64,000 nucleotides of DNA. Source: Erythroxylum novogranatense. Its lineage: Eukaryota > Streptophyta > Magnoliopsida > Malpighiales > Erythroxylaceae. A program made the translations under genes and the position numbers. The notes below the pieces were generated by a model. The model ran no database searches. It was given only the letters and a program-made list of their open reading frames with translations, and had not been told where the DNA came from. Positions within the stretch are counted from its first letter, which is position 1, and the number at the start of each line of letters is the position of its first letter. Below, in pieces: positions 37,294 through 48,963 of the stretch. The stretch lies in the NCBI GenBank assembly GCA_029891385.1, contig CM057228.1:136985475-137049474 (forward strand), written 5' to 3'.

Positions 37294-40099
37294 TGTAACA
37301 TCCCACCCTCAATTGGAAGGGTAAAATAGTAAATTTGAAATAGGATGGAATAGATTTGGAGTGCATAGGACTATTCATGCATAATAGGATTGGTCCACAG
37401 TCACATTTGTGCATATGAAATTACTGTGCATGCATACATGATATTCTCAGTTTGCGTGCCTAAGATAATTTTATTGGGATTAACGTGGTTAATGGGTTTA
37501 AAAAATTATTATGAGTGCGCCATAAATTGTTTTCTATTTTAAGGGATTTTTAGGAATTTTTCTGGATTTTTCCGGAGAAAATTCCTAGATCGGAAAAATC
37601 GCCAATTGGCGAACCGGTCGATTTTCGGTAGCAAAAATTTCTACCCAATGGCACTGTAATATTGGGTATATTATTTTGGAATTGGAATTAGGGTCATTTG
37701 AGTTGATTGTGTTAGTTTTTGATCTGGATTAAAGAATTATTATTTTGACTTTTCTTTAAAACCATAAACCAATCACATTTTGCCAACATCTCCTTCATTT
37801 AATGCTCACTCCTCTCTCCCACGGTAAAGCCTTTAGATAAGAAGGAATTGATTTGTTTGATATCAAATGCCTTTCTCTCATCCGAAGCATAAAACCTCTT
37901 TCTTACCTATCCATCGATTTTCATCTTCTTCATCAAACCTTCCTCCAAACTTCTAGCCTTCTTCTTCTAGACACCAAGTTCCTTACTTATCATGGAGGGC
38001 TTTCACTTGCATGAGGTTAGAAAAAGGGGTTAGCAATTGTTAGGAAAGAATTCAAGAGAAGAGAAGGTTGGAAAAGCTAATAGGTAAGTGCTTAAATTAA
38101 GCTTTGAATGGTGTTTTCAATGATGCTTAAGTATGATTTTATGAATGATGGTAGGTAGAAACATTGAATGGGAGGTTTGGTGCATTTATTATGCTTATGG
38201 ATGCATTAAATTGATGACTATTATGACTTGAATTAATGGGTATAAGGTTAGGGTTAGTTATGATTTGAAAGTAGGATAAGTGATAATTGGTTTTAACTTG
38301 ATTTTGATGGCATATTGATCATTGATTTTACTTGGAAATGAAGAAGTGAGTGCTGCCAATTTTTGTGTATTAGCGGTAGTACATGTATGAATGGTATAAG
38401 AACTGATTTGTGTTCCTTTGGATGTTTAATAATGTGTTAAAGGCATTGGAAATGATAGAAACTAAGATTGGACCAAATCTGAAAATTTAGGGTTTTAATC
38501 GATTGTACTGTTTTGATCATAACTAATTGTTTAGGAATGCAAATGAGGTGCGGTTTGTGGCCACTTAAACTTTGGGATGTTAGCTACATATTTGTGTGAA
38601 ATAGGTGTTGTCAAATTGTAACTCTAAGAGGTTGAACTTTGGCTTGGAAAGTTACTGTTTTGACTTAGGTGAACAGTATCCGGATTAATAACCTGATTGT
38701 TTTGATGATTTTTCTAAATTAATTGAGAAGGAATTAGTGAAAATGGTCTTCATGAGAGTTTAAGCCTACATTGTTAGCTTTCCAATGCCACTGATTTTGC
38801 AATTTTTCGATATGTATATTAGGAGTTATGGACTGATGATTGTTGGCTGTTTTTATGCATTGAATGAAACCTAGCTGGAATGTCAAATTTGGTGTACATT
38901 CAGATTAAGAGGAATTTTAGTAATTTTTGTGCATTGAATTGGTGTTGGGAATCTACTGAAGAGTTTTAGATGACACATTCATATTGAAAATGGTGTATGG
39001 CATATAATTTCTGGAAATCAGATGTGGGAGTTATGGATTTTCACAATTTGAACCTACATTGTGATGTTAATTGCTGATTGGGTCAGAAACTTGCATAACA
39101 GATTTGACACTGTTAGAGGCTGAATTGGAGTCTGGTTATTTCATGAAGAATTGAAGTTTGAGATTTTATCTTTTCAGGGATATAAAGTAGTGATTTTTTT
39201 GACTTGTATACAGGGAGATATGATTGATAGAAAGTTACTGCTCAAATTGAGTGATTTCAGGGACAGCAACCTTGAGTGAATTATTTGACCTAGTTAGCAA
39301 GGGAATTGAAATTTGGGTTGTTTCATGAAAGTTGTAGATAACATTGTGATATTGATGAGCATATTTATTGTATAATTTTTGACTGCATAGAATGACAGAT
39401 AGTGAATTTCCAATGACTGTTCTGTGTTAGGAAGTGAATGTGTGGGCAGTAGGTTACATTGGATGTTTGACACCCTTAGGGGTGAAATTGATTTTTCTGG
39501 ACTAAAGGAAACTTGTAGAGGGTTTCATTACCTTTCCAATGAGATATGGTTTGCATTTTTCTGAATTGTGTAGAATAAGTTATGATTTATTGAACTTCGG
39601 TTAAAGGAAAGGGAAAAAAGAGTAGGAAATAAGGGCAATATATATATATATTAAATGTTGAATTTTGGTTTCTTTCGTGAATAATTTTTCCGTCCGACAT
39701 CCGATTGACCTGATTCTTGAGACATAGGATTCGTAGAATATTGAATTTCATTTTCTGAGAGATTGGAGATTTTTGGACGGAAAATTGACGTGGGTCCGGG
39801 TAAAAGTCTGTGTAATCATTGTTTTGTTTAATTGGGGACCTATAGAGGTCCGATTTGCGCACCGTCAGTGCCAATAGGATTCTAATTTTTGGATAGATTT
39901 TTATGATGAAAAAAAATGGGATTAGGGCCGGGAATTCATGAACATGCATATTTTTACCTACATGTGCATCAGTAATTCATTCGGATTGAATCGTTAGTGA
40001 TAGTTACCTTCTCTGATGCTTAGGCACAACTAGAGTGTCGATCGACCGACGTGACAAAGACTTTCCGACAATAGCTCAGAAGTAAGATGTGAGTAACCT

Positions 40100-42316
40100 T
40101 GTTAGACCCTGAATTTTTTTTTAATGATATTATTCAGCATGAATTGTGATTTTGCCTTAGTTTGATTAAATTGAGAAATTGTGATAATTAGGTGGTTTTG
40201 CTTTAATTGGAGTTGTTTGGGAATACTATGGATAAGTATAGGTTAATTGTGGTTTAAATGAACATTAGAGGTTTTAAAGTGTGTAAGGGCTTTTGAAGAA
40301 ATGGAATTAAGTTGTTTTGGGCTTGGGCTTAGTAGGAAGGCCCATGCCCTTAGGGTTTAAAAGGAGAATTAGAATAGAAATAGAAAAGAAAGGAAGAAGG
40401 AAGAAAGGAGAAGGAAAGAAAGAAGAGTGCCGTCGGTGAGAAGAGGAGAGAGAAGAGATTTTTCGGGTTTTGAGTTTTCAACTGGTTTGAAGCGATTTCA
40501 GTAAGTTGCTTCCTTTAAACTTGTTAGGGTTAGATTTGAACTTAGATTTGTTGGTTATATCGGAGAATCGATGGTTTAGGGTTTTGGGTGGAAAATATGG
40601 ATAAATCTTTGGGTTGATTCGTTTGTGCTTGATTTTGAGTTGTGGATGGGTTAGAAATGTAGAATAAGTCTTGATCTAAGGCTTGTGTATGTTGCATTTG
40701 AGTTTGGGTAAGGATCGATGTCGGAAAATGCGGAAAAAGGGTTTGGTCGCGCTGACTCGGCACGCATCATGACGTCTTGAAGAACACGCCATGGCGTCTG
40801 GAGAAAAATTTGCACGCGCGTGCACAGTGTGCGTCATGGCGTGCACGCGGAGGCGCTGCGCCATGGCAAGACAGTGTGTGCCGCGCGCGCGTCGAGATTT
40901 CGACGCCACGACGACGCTTTTGTGCACGCCACGGCGAGCGTTTCGCCGCGGCTATCGCCACGGCGAGTTGGGTCGTTCGCCGCGGTGAGCCCCTTTTTCT
41001 GAAAACGAAAATTGTTCATTTTTGAGGATATCTTTTGGTATAGATGTCCGATTGAGGTGATTTCAGATTCGTTATGAACTAAAAATAAAAGACTACAAGT
41101 TGTACGAAGAAGGGAACTTCAGAAATTGTTTCGAAGGGTTTGGAATTTTAGGAGGAGGTCGAATGGAGATTTTTAATGCTTTATTTTGACTCTTCAAGCT
41201 TTGATTATTTTATGTGGATATTGATTGGATGGGAACTTGGTTGTTTTAGGAAACCAAGCTGACCCGATTTCATCGCAAGAAGAAGGACATCAGTGAATAT
41301 ATGTTATATGTTCTGATTGTGTGATCTTATAGTTATTGTGTGATTAGGCAAATGCTTGCCTATGTATGAATATATGTTATATGTTCTGATTGTGTAAGCA
41401 TGATAATCTGAATGATTTTTATTTCATATACTTGAAAGAATCATGGGAATTGATAAAGTTGAATTTTATTCTTGAGCATGCTATGTCTCGACTTGATCAT
41501 GGCATTTTGAATAAATGAAATGCATATCATTGATAAAATGATTTTGAGCACGAATATATGCTTTTGTTTGGGCGAGAGTGGAACCATTTCGTTAAATCAC
41601 GTGCACGTAGACAAGAGCCTTCTCCATTTGCGCTTGTGGCCTATGAGCTCGAATGGACTCATTTCGATTCGAGGTTAAACTTCGGTTTCTCCTTTTGTTT
41701 CCATGGAACCCTCGAGCCATTGTGATGTGCATTACATATGTGAATTGTTTATTGTGACATTGTTATGAATTGAGCTAATTGTATTGAATGCATAAATTGT
41801 TGAATAGCATGTGAATCTTTGGAATTCTTTGTCTGTATAGATATATATATATATACATTTATATCTGGGATTTGTGCTAATTGCCGATGGCTATATTTAT
41901 ATTAGCCATCGAAATGTGTAGCTCAACCCATTACTTTCCCTCCTCAAAGTGCATCAGACGACCGAATTAACTCTTGCGGCATCAGGAACTTCAAGTCACT
42001 TAGAAACTTTTGTATTACGTTAGTATTTTGATTGGCCCTCCAAGCACACTATCATGGAGCATAATTCATATTTTTTTTGGAATTCGAGATTATTTGTATT
42101 ATGTATGACTGAATTACTTGCTGAAATTCCTTTAATTTGCAATGGCATGAAATCCTATGGTTATAGGGTCCTTAATGCATAGTTATGAACGTTATGGTAA
42201 TGTACGTATTAATTGATCGATTGTGCCCAAATGTTGGGATCGGGTCCATGGTTTGGGCGCTTATTGGCTTGAACCCGAGGGTCACCCGGGATTGAACATC
42301 CGGGCCGGGCCCAACA
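40100..42316 (+). repeat. Solo LTR of a further LTR element (2217 bp)
   Basis: It starts TGTTAGACCCTGAA and ends GGGCCCAACA, and is flanked by aacct at 40095-40099 and aacct at 42317-42321. It has no internal element sequence and no similarity that I see to the other LTRs in the window. Size and ends fit a gypsy LTR; orientation is inferred from the TGTTAGACCC start. It holds a GC-rich block (40740-40990) and a 28-bp direct repeat (gaatatatgttatatgttct at 41296 and 41367). Confidence 0.9.
40740..40990. repeat. GC-rich block with CATGGCG/CACGGCG repeats in solo LTR
   Basis: About 250 bp with many CpG and repeated short words (catggcg, cacggcg, cacgc, cgccatgg) in otherwise AT-rich DNA. All six frames are partly open here only because the block is GC-rich; none resembles a protein family. 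Confidence 0.8.
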
Positions 42317-43432
42317 AACCTAGTTAGTTATCCCGATCTACGTGCTTACTGTGACTTGATTGCCCTACGGGGATTACGTGGATTATATATGATTTTTATT
42401 GACTGTGAATTGGGCATTAGACAAGCTGTTTAATTGGATTGTACACTTGGGTGACCCGTGGACCGTGATATATTATATTGACTTATTGGGCATGTGCATT
42501 CAAGCACAAATGCATTAAATCGCTAAAAGGAAAATTGTGAACCGAGACGCCATCGATATTGAACCGAGCCAGAGCTCGACATACCAAACGAGCCTCGAGC
42601 TCGAAGGAGATAATTCTCCCGACGCGTCTACTTGAATCTGTTTATCGCTTTCGGTCACAATCATCGTAATAAAATCGAAAAAAGAGTCACATATGCATTG
42701 CATCATTCTTTGGTGAATATCTGAAATGGATAATTATTGTGATTGTTTGATTTCGTGATTGTATTGTAAATGGATGACTCTTGTCTTTGTATGCTTATCC
42801 GATCGTGGTGTCTTATTATTCTGTAATTAAAGATTGATTGTGACAATTGACTGTGTAATATGAACTATGAATATTGACTGTAATAGTAGTACTAAGATTG
42901 TCTTATTACTGTAATTTGTTATGTGATGCATGAATTGGGAGAACCATCGATTATGGTTTCTCATTGAGTTCGCAAACTCATCCAAAATTGCAATCTATTT
43001 TCAGATTTGAAGAGTACCCGTTCGACGCGGAGTATGTCTCTTGTAGGCAAGTGAAGGATAGAGGTCGGGATCACTCGTGGTTCGCATTAGTGTCTTACCA
43101 AATTGTGTTCTCGCAATCATTGTATAACAAAGCTTTGTATTTAGACTAAGCCCACTGTGGTGTTATTGTTTATACACATTGACAATTGCATTATTGTTGC
43201 CTGACCGTAATGAGTGTTGACTGTTTGTAATAACTGGAAATAGTTTATTGTGCTCATGGGCTTAAATTACTTACTGTTTTTACCGTTGTTTTTACCGGGC
43301 CAATGTATGTTAAAAAAAATTGTATACCGAGTTTTACCGACTGATGTAGTACTCCACCCTCGCGGGGCACGGACTCGGATATCACCCATAATATCGGGTC
43401 CGGGTCACTCGAGAGTGGGGTGTTACAAACCA

Positions 43433-46400
43433 CATGTCTAGCAACTTGAGTATATTCAAGAATCTGGACAAGAAGCACACTTGTAGAGTGAAGATTGGCA
43501 ATGGACAATTGATTTCTGCCCAGGGAAGAGGAGTTGTTGTCATTGAAAGCATGAATGGCCCAAGAACACTTGGAGATGTGCTCTATGTTCTATATCTTGA
43601 GCAAAACCTCCTCCGTGTTTCACAGTTGATTGAAAAAGGTTACTCAGTCCTTTTTCAAGGAGGTTTCTGCACTATCTCAACCTTGGAGGGGAGACTTTTG
43701 TTCAAGATAATGGTTAAAGACAGAAGCTATATCTTAAACCTTCTTGAACAACATGAAATAGCACTAAATGCAAGTGTTATTCATGTAAGTCTCTAGCATA
43801 AGAGGCCTGATCATCCTCATTGGAAGGGCCTTATAAAGCTCAGTAATATGATCTTGTGCAAGGCATTCCAATCCTCAAAGAAGCTCAGCAAGGTTGCACC
43901 ACATGCATTCAAGGAAAGAAGGCCAGAGAACCTTTCAAAGATAGCACTCGGAGAGCATCTGAGCTACTTGAATTGGTCCATACTGATGTGTGTGCACCTT
44001 TACTTGTTGAATCTCTGAATGGAAGTAGATTATTTGTTACCTTCATTGATGACAAGTCAAGGTACTATTGGATTTATTTCATCAAATCCAAAGCAGAAGT
44101 ACTAGAAGTTTTGTAGAGGTTCAAGCACATGACAGAAAATCAAAGTGGGCAGAAGATTTAGAAGTTGAGAAGTGACAATGGAACTAAGTACAGAAATCGG
44201 AAGATGGAGAAAATCTGTCAAGAGAGTGGCATTCTGCATCAGTTAACACTGCCTTACTCACCTCAACAGAATGGGATGAGTGAAAGGAAAAATAGAACCA
44301 TTCTAGAAATGGTGAGATGCTTACTTAAGGAAAAGATTCTACCCGAGTTTCTATGAGCAGAGAATGCTGGAACGACAATATTTCTTCTCAACAGACTACC
44401 TACTAAAGCCTTGGAGAAGAAAACAACATATGAAGTCTGGCACAAGAGGAAACCAAATTTGAAAAATATGAAAATTTTTAGCTCACCTTGTTTCATCTAT
44501 GTGCCACAACAGAAGAGGAATAAACTAGACTCCAAAGCTACAACAGGAGTCTTCATTGGGTACTCCAAAGTTACTAAAGGATATAGAGTCTTGATTCCTA
44601 ACAAGAAGGAAGTCAAAATCATCAAAGATGTCACTTTCCTAGAAGACGAGGTTTGGGATTGGTCAAAACTCGAAGAAGACAATACACAGATAGAGAGAAT
44701 GCGGTTGTGAGGAGTTTAATTGTCTGAGATTACATCAGAAGAAGAGTCTGAAGATGAAGTCAGATCACAAATAGAAGGAGAGCATGAACACCCATACGAA
44801 AATGAAGAGGAGCTAGAACCAAAAATCCATACTGACAGTGATCTTGAAGATCAAGTGGATCACATTCCAAAAAGAGGTACAAAACTTCTTTCTGATATTT
44901 ACCAAACTTACAATCTTACCCTCTGTGAACCAGTAAGCTTCAAGGAAGCAAAAGAAAGCAAGGAATGATTAGCTACAATGATGGAGGAGATCAGAATTAT
45001 TGAAAACAATCAGACTTGGGAACTAGTGGAGAAACCAGTTGACAGGAAAATTATTGGTGTGAAGTGGCTTTACAAAACCAAGGTAAATCCAGATGGTAAT
45101 TTGAACAAATTAAAGGCAAGATTAATTGTCAAGGGGTATTCATAATTGAACGAAGTGGACTACTCAGACACCTTTGCACCAGTAGCTAGGTTGGAGACAA
45201 TCCAACTTATCCTGAGCATATCTGCTGAGAGAGGTTGGCTTGTGCATCAATTAGATGCCAAGTCAGCTTTTATAAATGGAGAGTTGAAGAAGGAGATTTA
45301 TGTTGAGCAGCCTGAAGGTTTTGTTGTAGAAGGAAAGGAGAAGAAAGTGTATAGACTAAGGAAAGCCTTGTATGGGCTGAAACAAGCTCCAAGAGCTTGG
45401 CATGATAAGCTATATGCTTACTTGCAGCAGATTGGGTTTATTAGAAGTGAGAGTGAACTCATTCTCTATGTGAGGAAGCAAGAGGACAGACTCATTTACA
45501 TGTCTATCTATGTTGATAATCTACTACTGACTGGAAACAATGCTAAGGAGATTGAAGGAGTTAAGCTCAAATTGAAGAATTTATTTGAGATGACAGACCT
45601 GGGCATAATGACATATTTCTTAGGAATGGAAATTTATCAAAATCTGAAAGGGATTTCCATTTGCCAAAGGAAGTACATTAGAGAAGTGCTTAAGAGATTT
45701 CACATGATAGAATGCAAACCAGCAAAATATCCAATGAATTGTAAAGAACAATTGCAGAAGGTAGATGGAAGCAAAGCCACTGATGAAGGAAGATTTAGAA
45801 GCCTCATTGGAAGCCTGATTTACATAACTTCATCAAGACCAGGCATACAGTTTCTAGTGAGCATACTCTCGAGATTCATGGCATCACCAAGAGAAATTCA
45901 TATGGTAGCTGCTAAAAGGATCCTAAGATATCTCAAAGGAACCTACAACTTCATTCTTAAGTATGGCAGAACAGGGAGCATGAAGCTGAGAGGATATTCT
46001 GACAGTGATTGGGGAGGCTCTTCAGATGACATGAAGAGCACCTCTGGGTATTGCTTCAGCTTGGGTTCGGGATATTTTTCATGGAGGTTGAAGAAGCAGA
46101 ACGTGGTAGCTCAGTTGATAGCTGAAGCAGAGATGATTGCTGCTACTACTATAGTAAATCAAACTATTTGATTAAGGAAGATGATGGAAGAGCTGGGTAT
46201 CTCACTGGAGGAAAGCACAGAGGTGTTGATAGACAACAAGGCTGCTCTAAATCTAGTATTCCATGGAAAAACAAAACACTTCAAAATGAAGTGTTGCTTT
46301 CTACGGGACATTCAGCGGGGAGGAGAGATTAAGCTGGTATATTGTAAGACAGAGGAGCAGGTTGCGGATTTGTTCACTAAGGCACTACAAGGAAGGAGAT

Positions 46401-46443
46401 TTGAGTATTTACGAAGCAAGGTTGGCTTGTCTCAAGACTCCTA
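43433..46443 (+). pseudogene. Copia family C protease to RNase H
   Basis: This continues the protease after the nest (MSSNLSIFKNLD), then the pre-integrase region with a frameshift near 43800, integrase (LVHTDVCAPL, FIDDKSRYYW, LRSDNGTKY, QQNGMSERKNRT: all three acidic residues present), RT from about 44990 (GVKWLYKTKVNPDGN, LDAKSAFINGEL, ALYGLKQAPRAW) and RNase H (YSDSDWGGS, DLFTKAL). The usual YVDD in RT reads YVDN (near 45520), removing a catalytic Asp. Stops occur near 44115, 44158, 44355, 44708, 44966, 45143 and 46169. The region is much better preserved than family A. A purine tract (aagacaggaggagta) precedes the right LTR. Confidence 0.92.
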
Positions 46444-46457
46444 AGACAGGAGGAGTA

Positions 46458-46649
46458 TGTTAGAGTCTTAGAAGTCAAGATGTAGTTAGTGACAGTTAAA
46501 AAGCTAGTTTTCTGTTAAAGTCTGTTAATAGTGTTGACAGCAATGTATAAATAGAGTACCAGGAGAATAAATGAATAGCCAAGTTCATTCTTCTCAAATC
46601 AATCCTCTAAAAGTTTACTAGTTTCTATATGCGTATTCATAAAATAAGA
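46458..46649 (+). repeat. Right LTR of copia family C (192 bp)
   Basis: Same length as the left LTR, differing at only a handful of bases (ttagaag for ttataag, cagttaaaaagct for caattaaaaagtt, tagag for taaag). It also ends aaaataaga, followed by the target-site copy gtttg. Confidence 0.93.
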
Positions 46650-48963
46650 GTTTGATATCAATGTTAATGAATCCATTAACATCATACTTCTTTGCTGTGG
46701 CCGGGTGTAAGTTGATAAACCAAATCCTATCCATGTGCTTTGAGAAGGTGGTGTGCATGGAAGTCAGCTGGTTTGATGACATTGAGTTTTCGGGTGGTGC
46801 CATTGGAGCAAGGCTTTCTGTAGATGCAACTTCAGTAAGAAGTCTGGTTAGGGACACACTTGGTCTACTTGTTCAAAATATGGCGACAGCAGCTGCTGGC
46901 ATGGTTATTGCTTTTGAAGCCAACTGGGAACTGTCTTTAATAGTCGTCATCTTGCTGCCACTTTTAGGTGTAAATTCGTATGTACAAATGATCCATCAAA
47001 GGTTTTAGCAGAGATATACGCAGGTCAGTACCAAGACTAGAACTTTACTGCCTACGAGTCTATATATGATATTTCATATATGCTTGTTCTGTTTGAACTT
47101 GAAGCAAAATTCGGATCATCCTCATATGTGCTACTTCTGATAATTTCTTGCGTTTAGATTTCAATATCATATATGTGATTAAACTGATGAAGAAGGAAAT
47201 GGTTACAGAAGATGTATGAGGAAGCAAGTCAAATTGCCAATGATGCAGTAGGAAACATAAGAACAGTTGCTTCTTTCTGTGCTGAGGAGAAGGTGGAGCT
47301 CTATGAAAAAAAATGTGAAGGCCCTTTGAGGAAAGGTATGAGAGAAGGGTTGATCGGTGGTGTAAGTTATGGAATATCCTATGTAGCACGGACACGACAA
47401 AATGAAGTCGTGTCCGTATCGGGCACCCACTGACACACAGTGGACACATGTCCGACACGTGTTCGTATATGTCAGAATTAAAAAAAAAAATTTATAGGCT
47501 AAGACACGGCTTGAACACATCTGGAGACCGTTCGGACACGACTTAATGGAATATATGTTTCATGTTTTTTTAGAGGGGCTTATAAAATACTAAATATGCA
47601 TGGACTATCAAGATATTGGAAATCTTGAAATATATCAATTAATATATATCATATTATGAATTATGAATTTTTGTTTTAATTCTAAATTTGTGTCCTTGTC
47701 CACCAAATTTTAGAAGTTAGTGTGTTCTCGTGTCCGTGCCCGTGTTCGTGCCCGTGTCGTGTCACGTGTCTGTGTCCGTGTCTGTATCCGTGCTTCTCAG
47801 GGAATATCCTTCTTTACGCTTTTCTCTGTATATGCCATTAGTTTTTATGCTGGAGCTCCACTTGTTGAAGCTGGTGATGCCTCGTTTGATGATGTTTTCC
47901 AGGTTAGCATTCTGCACAAAGAAAAGTACCCGAGAGTACCACAATTGGATGTTAAGTTTTCTTTTTCCTTGTCCTGGTCTGGTAGAGGTGTTTTTTGCAC
48001 TCACTTTAGCAGCTATTGGAATTTCTCAATCAGGCTCCCTTGTTCCTGATGCCACTAAAGCAAAGACTGCTACTGCTTCTATCTTTCAAATTCTTGAACG
48101 AAAATAAAAAATCGACTCTAGCGAAGGTTTGGGAACAACAATAAAAAATCTCAAAGGAGAGATTGAGTTTCTTCACGTCAGCTTCAGATATCCCACAAGA
48201 CCTGGTGTTGAGATATTCAGGGATTTAAACTTGTACATTCAGCATGGCAAGGTCAATAGTTGCTTTCAATTCAATGTGTTTGTGCTGCAGAGATTCTATG
48301 ATCCTGATTCAGGTACCATCACATTGGATGGAATTGACATCAAGAAGCTACAGCTCAAGTGGATAAGGCAGCAGATGGGGTTAGTTAGTCAAGAAGCAGT
48401 GTTATTTAATGGCACACTCCGTGAGAATATTGCATATGGAAAGGAAGGACAGGCAACAGAGGCAGAGATTTTGGCAGCAGCAGAGTTGGCAAATGCCCAC
48501 AACTTCACAAGTGGCAAGCAACAGGCAATATAGTTTGAAGGATTTACGGATGAGAGTAGTAACCAAGGCATTTGGAAGCAAGTTGCAGGGGTATGAATAT
48601 GATACGATAGTAGGTGAAAGAGGAGTACAATTGTCAGGTGGACAAAAGCAAAGAGTTGCAATTGCAAGAGCAATAGTAAAGAATCCCAAAGTGTTACTAC
48701 TTGATGAAGCAAGCAATGCGCTAGATGCTGAATCTGAAAGAATAGTTCAAGAGGCTTGGGAGAGGATAATGGTGAACAGAAGCATAGTAGTTGTGGCAAA
48801 CAGATTATCAACACTGAGGAATGCTGATTTGATTGCAGTGGTTAAGAATGGAGTGATTGCTGAGAAAGGTAATCACGATGCTTTAATCAACATCAACCAA
48901 GGCATTTACGCAACCCTCGAGGCATTACATAATCATAACAAACTAAATAATGATGAATCCTAG
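46650..48963 (+). pseudogene. ABCB pseudogene, C-terminal part (TMD2 and NBD2)
   Basis: Exons lie at about 46650-47023 (SYFFAVAGCKLI, VSWFDDIEFSGGAIGARLSVDA), 47209-47380 plus 47811-47902 (one exon split by a [29 protein letters not shown]), 47988-48248 ([27 protein letters not shown]), 48290-~48507 ([27 protein letters not shown]) and 48589-48963 ([27 protein letters not shown]). It ends at TAG 48961-48963. Defects: a stop near 47008, TAA at 48105-48107, no Walker A, and the H-loop His replaced by Asn (VVVANRLST). The C-terminal length is normal for the family. Confidence 0.94.
47381..47800. mobile_element. Mutator-like MITE inside an ABCB exon (420 bp)
   Basis: ggaatatcct is duplicated at 47371-47380 and 47801-47810 (9-10 bp, the size made by Mutator-like transposases). 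Removing the insert restores the exon ([20 protein letters not shown]). The ends are imperfect inverted repeats built on GCACGGACAC: gtagcacggacacgac at the left, and CCGTGCTTCTC at the right after a hexamer-like run of gtgtccgtgcccgtgttcg. The left end folds on itself: CGGACACGAC (47389-47398) and GTCGTGTCCG (47407-47416). It has no coding capacity, so it is non-autonomous. The family is inferred from the duplication size. Confidence 0.85.

Larger units (their letters stand above)
29788..43427 (+). mobile_element. Large gypsy-derived element, LARD-like, nested in copia protease
   Basis: The LTRs are 29788-33700 (3913 bp) and 37294-43427 (3912 bp after removing a nested solo LTR and its duplication). 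Both start TGTAACATCCCACCC and end GTGTTACA. Target-site duplications aacca lie at 29783-29787 and 43428-43432; joining them restores the copia protease SNHMSSN. The internal part is only 3.6 kb and has no long reading frame, so it is shorter than each LTR. This layout is that of large retrotransposon derivatives, which depend on other elements for proteins. The end FEDE-type sequence before the polypurine tract suggests descent from a chromovirus. Confidence 0.92.
37294..43427 (+). repeat. Right LTR of LARD-like element, split by a solo LTR
   Basis: It matches the left LTR up to aacct (40095-40099), is interrupted by a 2217-bp insertion, and resumes at 42322. It ends gtgttaca at 43427. Differences from the left LTR are scattered single bases plus a few small indels, many of them after 42320. 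Confidence 0.93.
28479..46649 (+). mobile_element. Ty1/copia family C inserted in an ABCB exon, with nested gypsy element
   Basis: Two 192-bp LTRs (28479-28670 and 46458-46649) flank gag-pol remains split by a 13.6-kb nested element. The target-site duplication gtttg is seen at 28474-28478 and 46650-46654. Joining the flanks restores the ABCB frame GIGL-ISMLMNPLTSYFF. Without the nest the element is about 4.5 kb, a usual size for copia elements with short LTRs. It belongs to a different family from A and B by LTR and protein. Confidence 0.95.

Noticed and set aside
40676..41025. Several overlapping frames on both strands rich in Arg/Ala/His
   Set aside because: They follow from the GC-rich block in the solo LTR, where stop codons are rare by composition. 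There is no family match by eye.
47720..48049. Open frame rich in Arg-Val ([10 protein letters not shown])
   Set aside because: It arises from the gtgtcc/gtgccc run at the right end of the MITE and runs into an ABCB exon in another frame.
6695..48963. Functional ABCB gene with giant introns made of retrotransposons
   Set aside because: The family C element sits in an exon, NBD1 signature and Walker B are missing, NBD2 lacks Walker A, and several exons hold stops and frameshifts.
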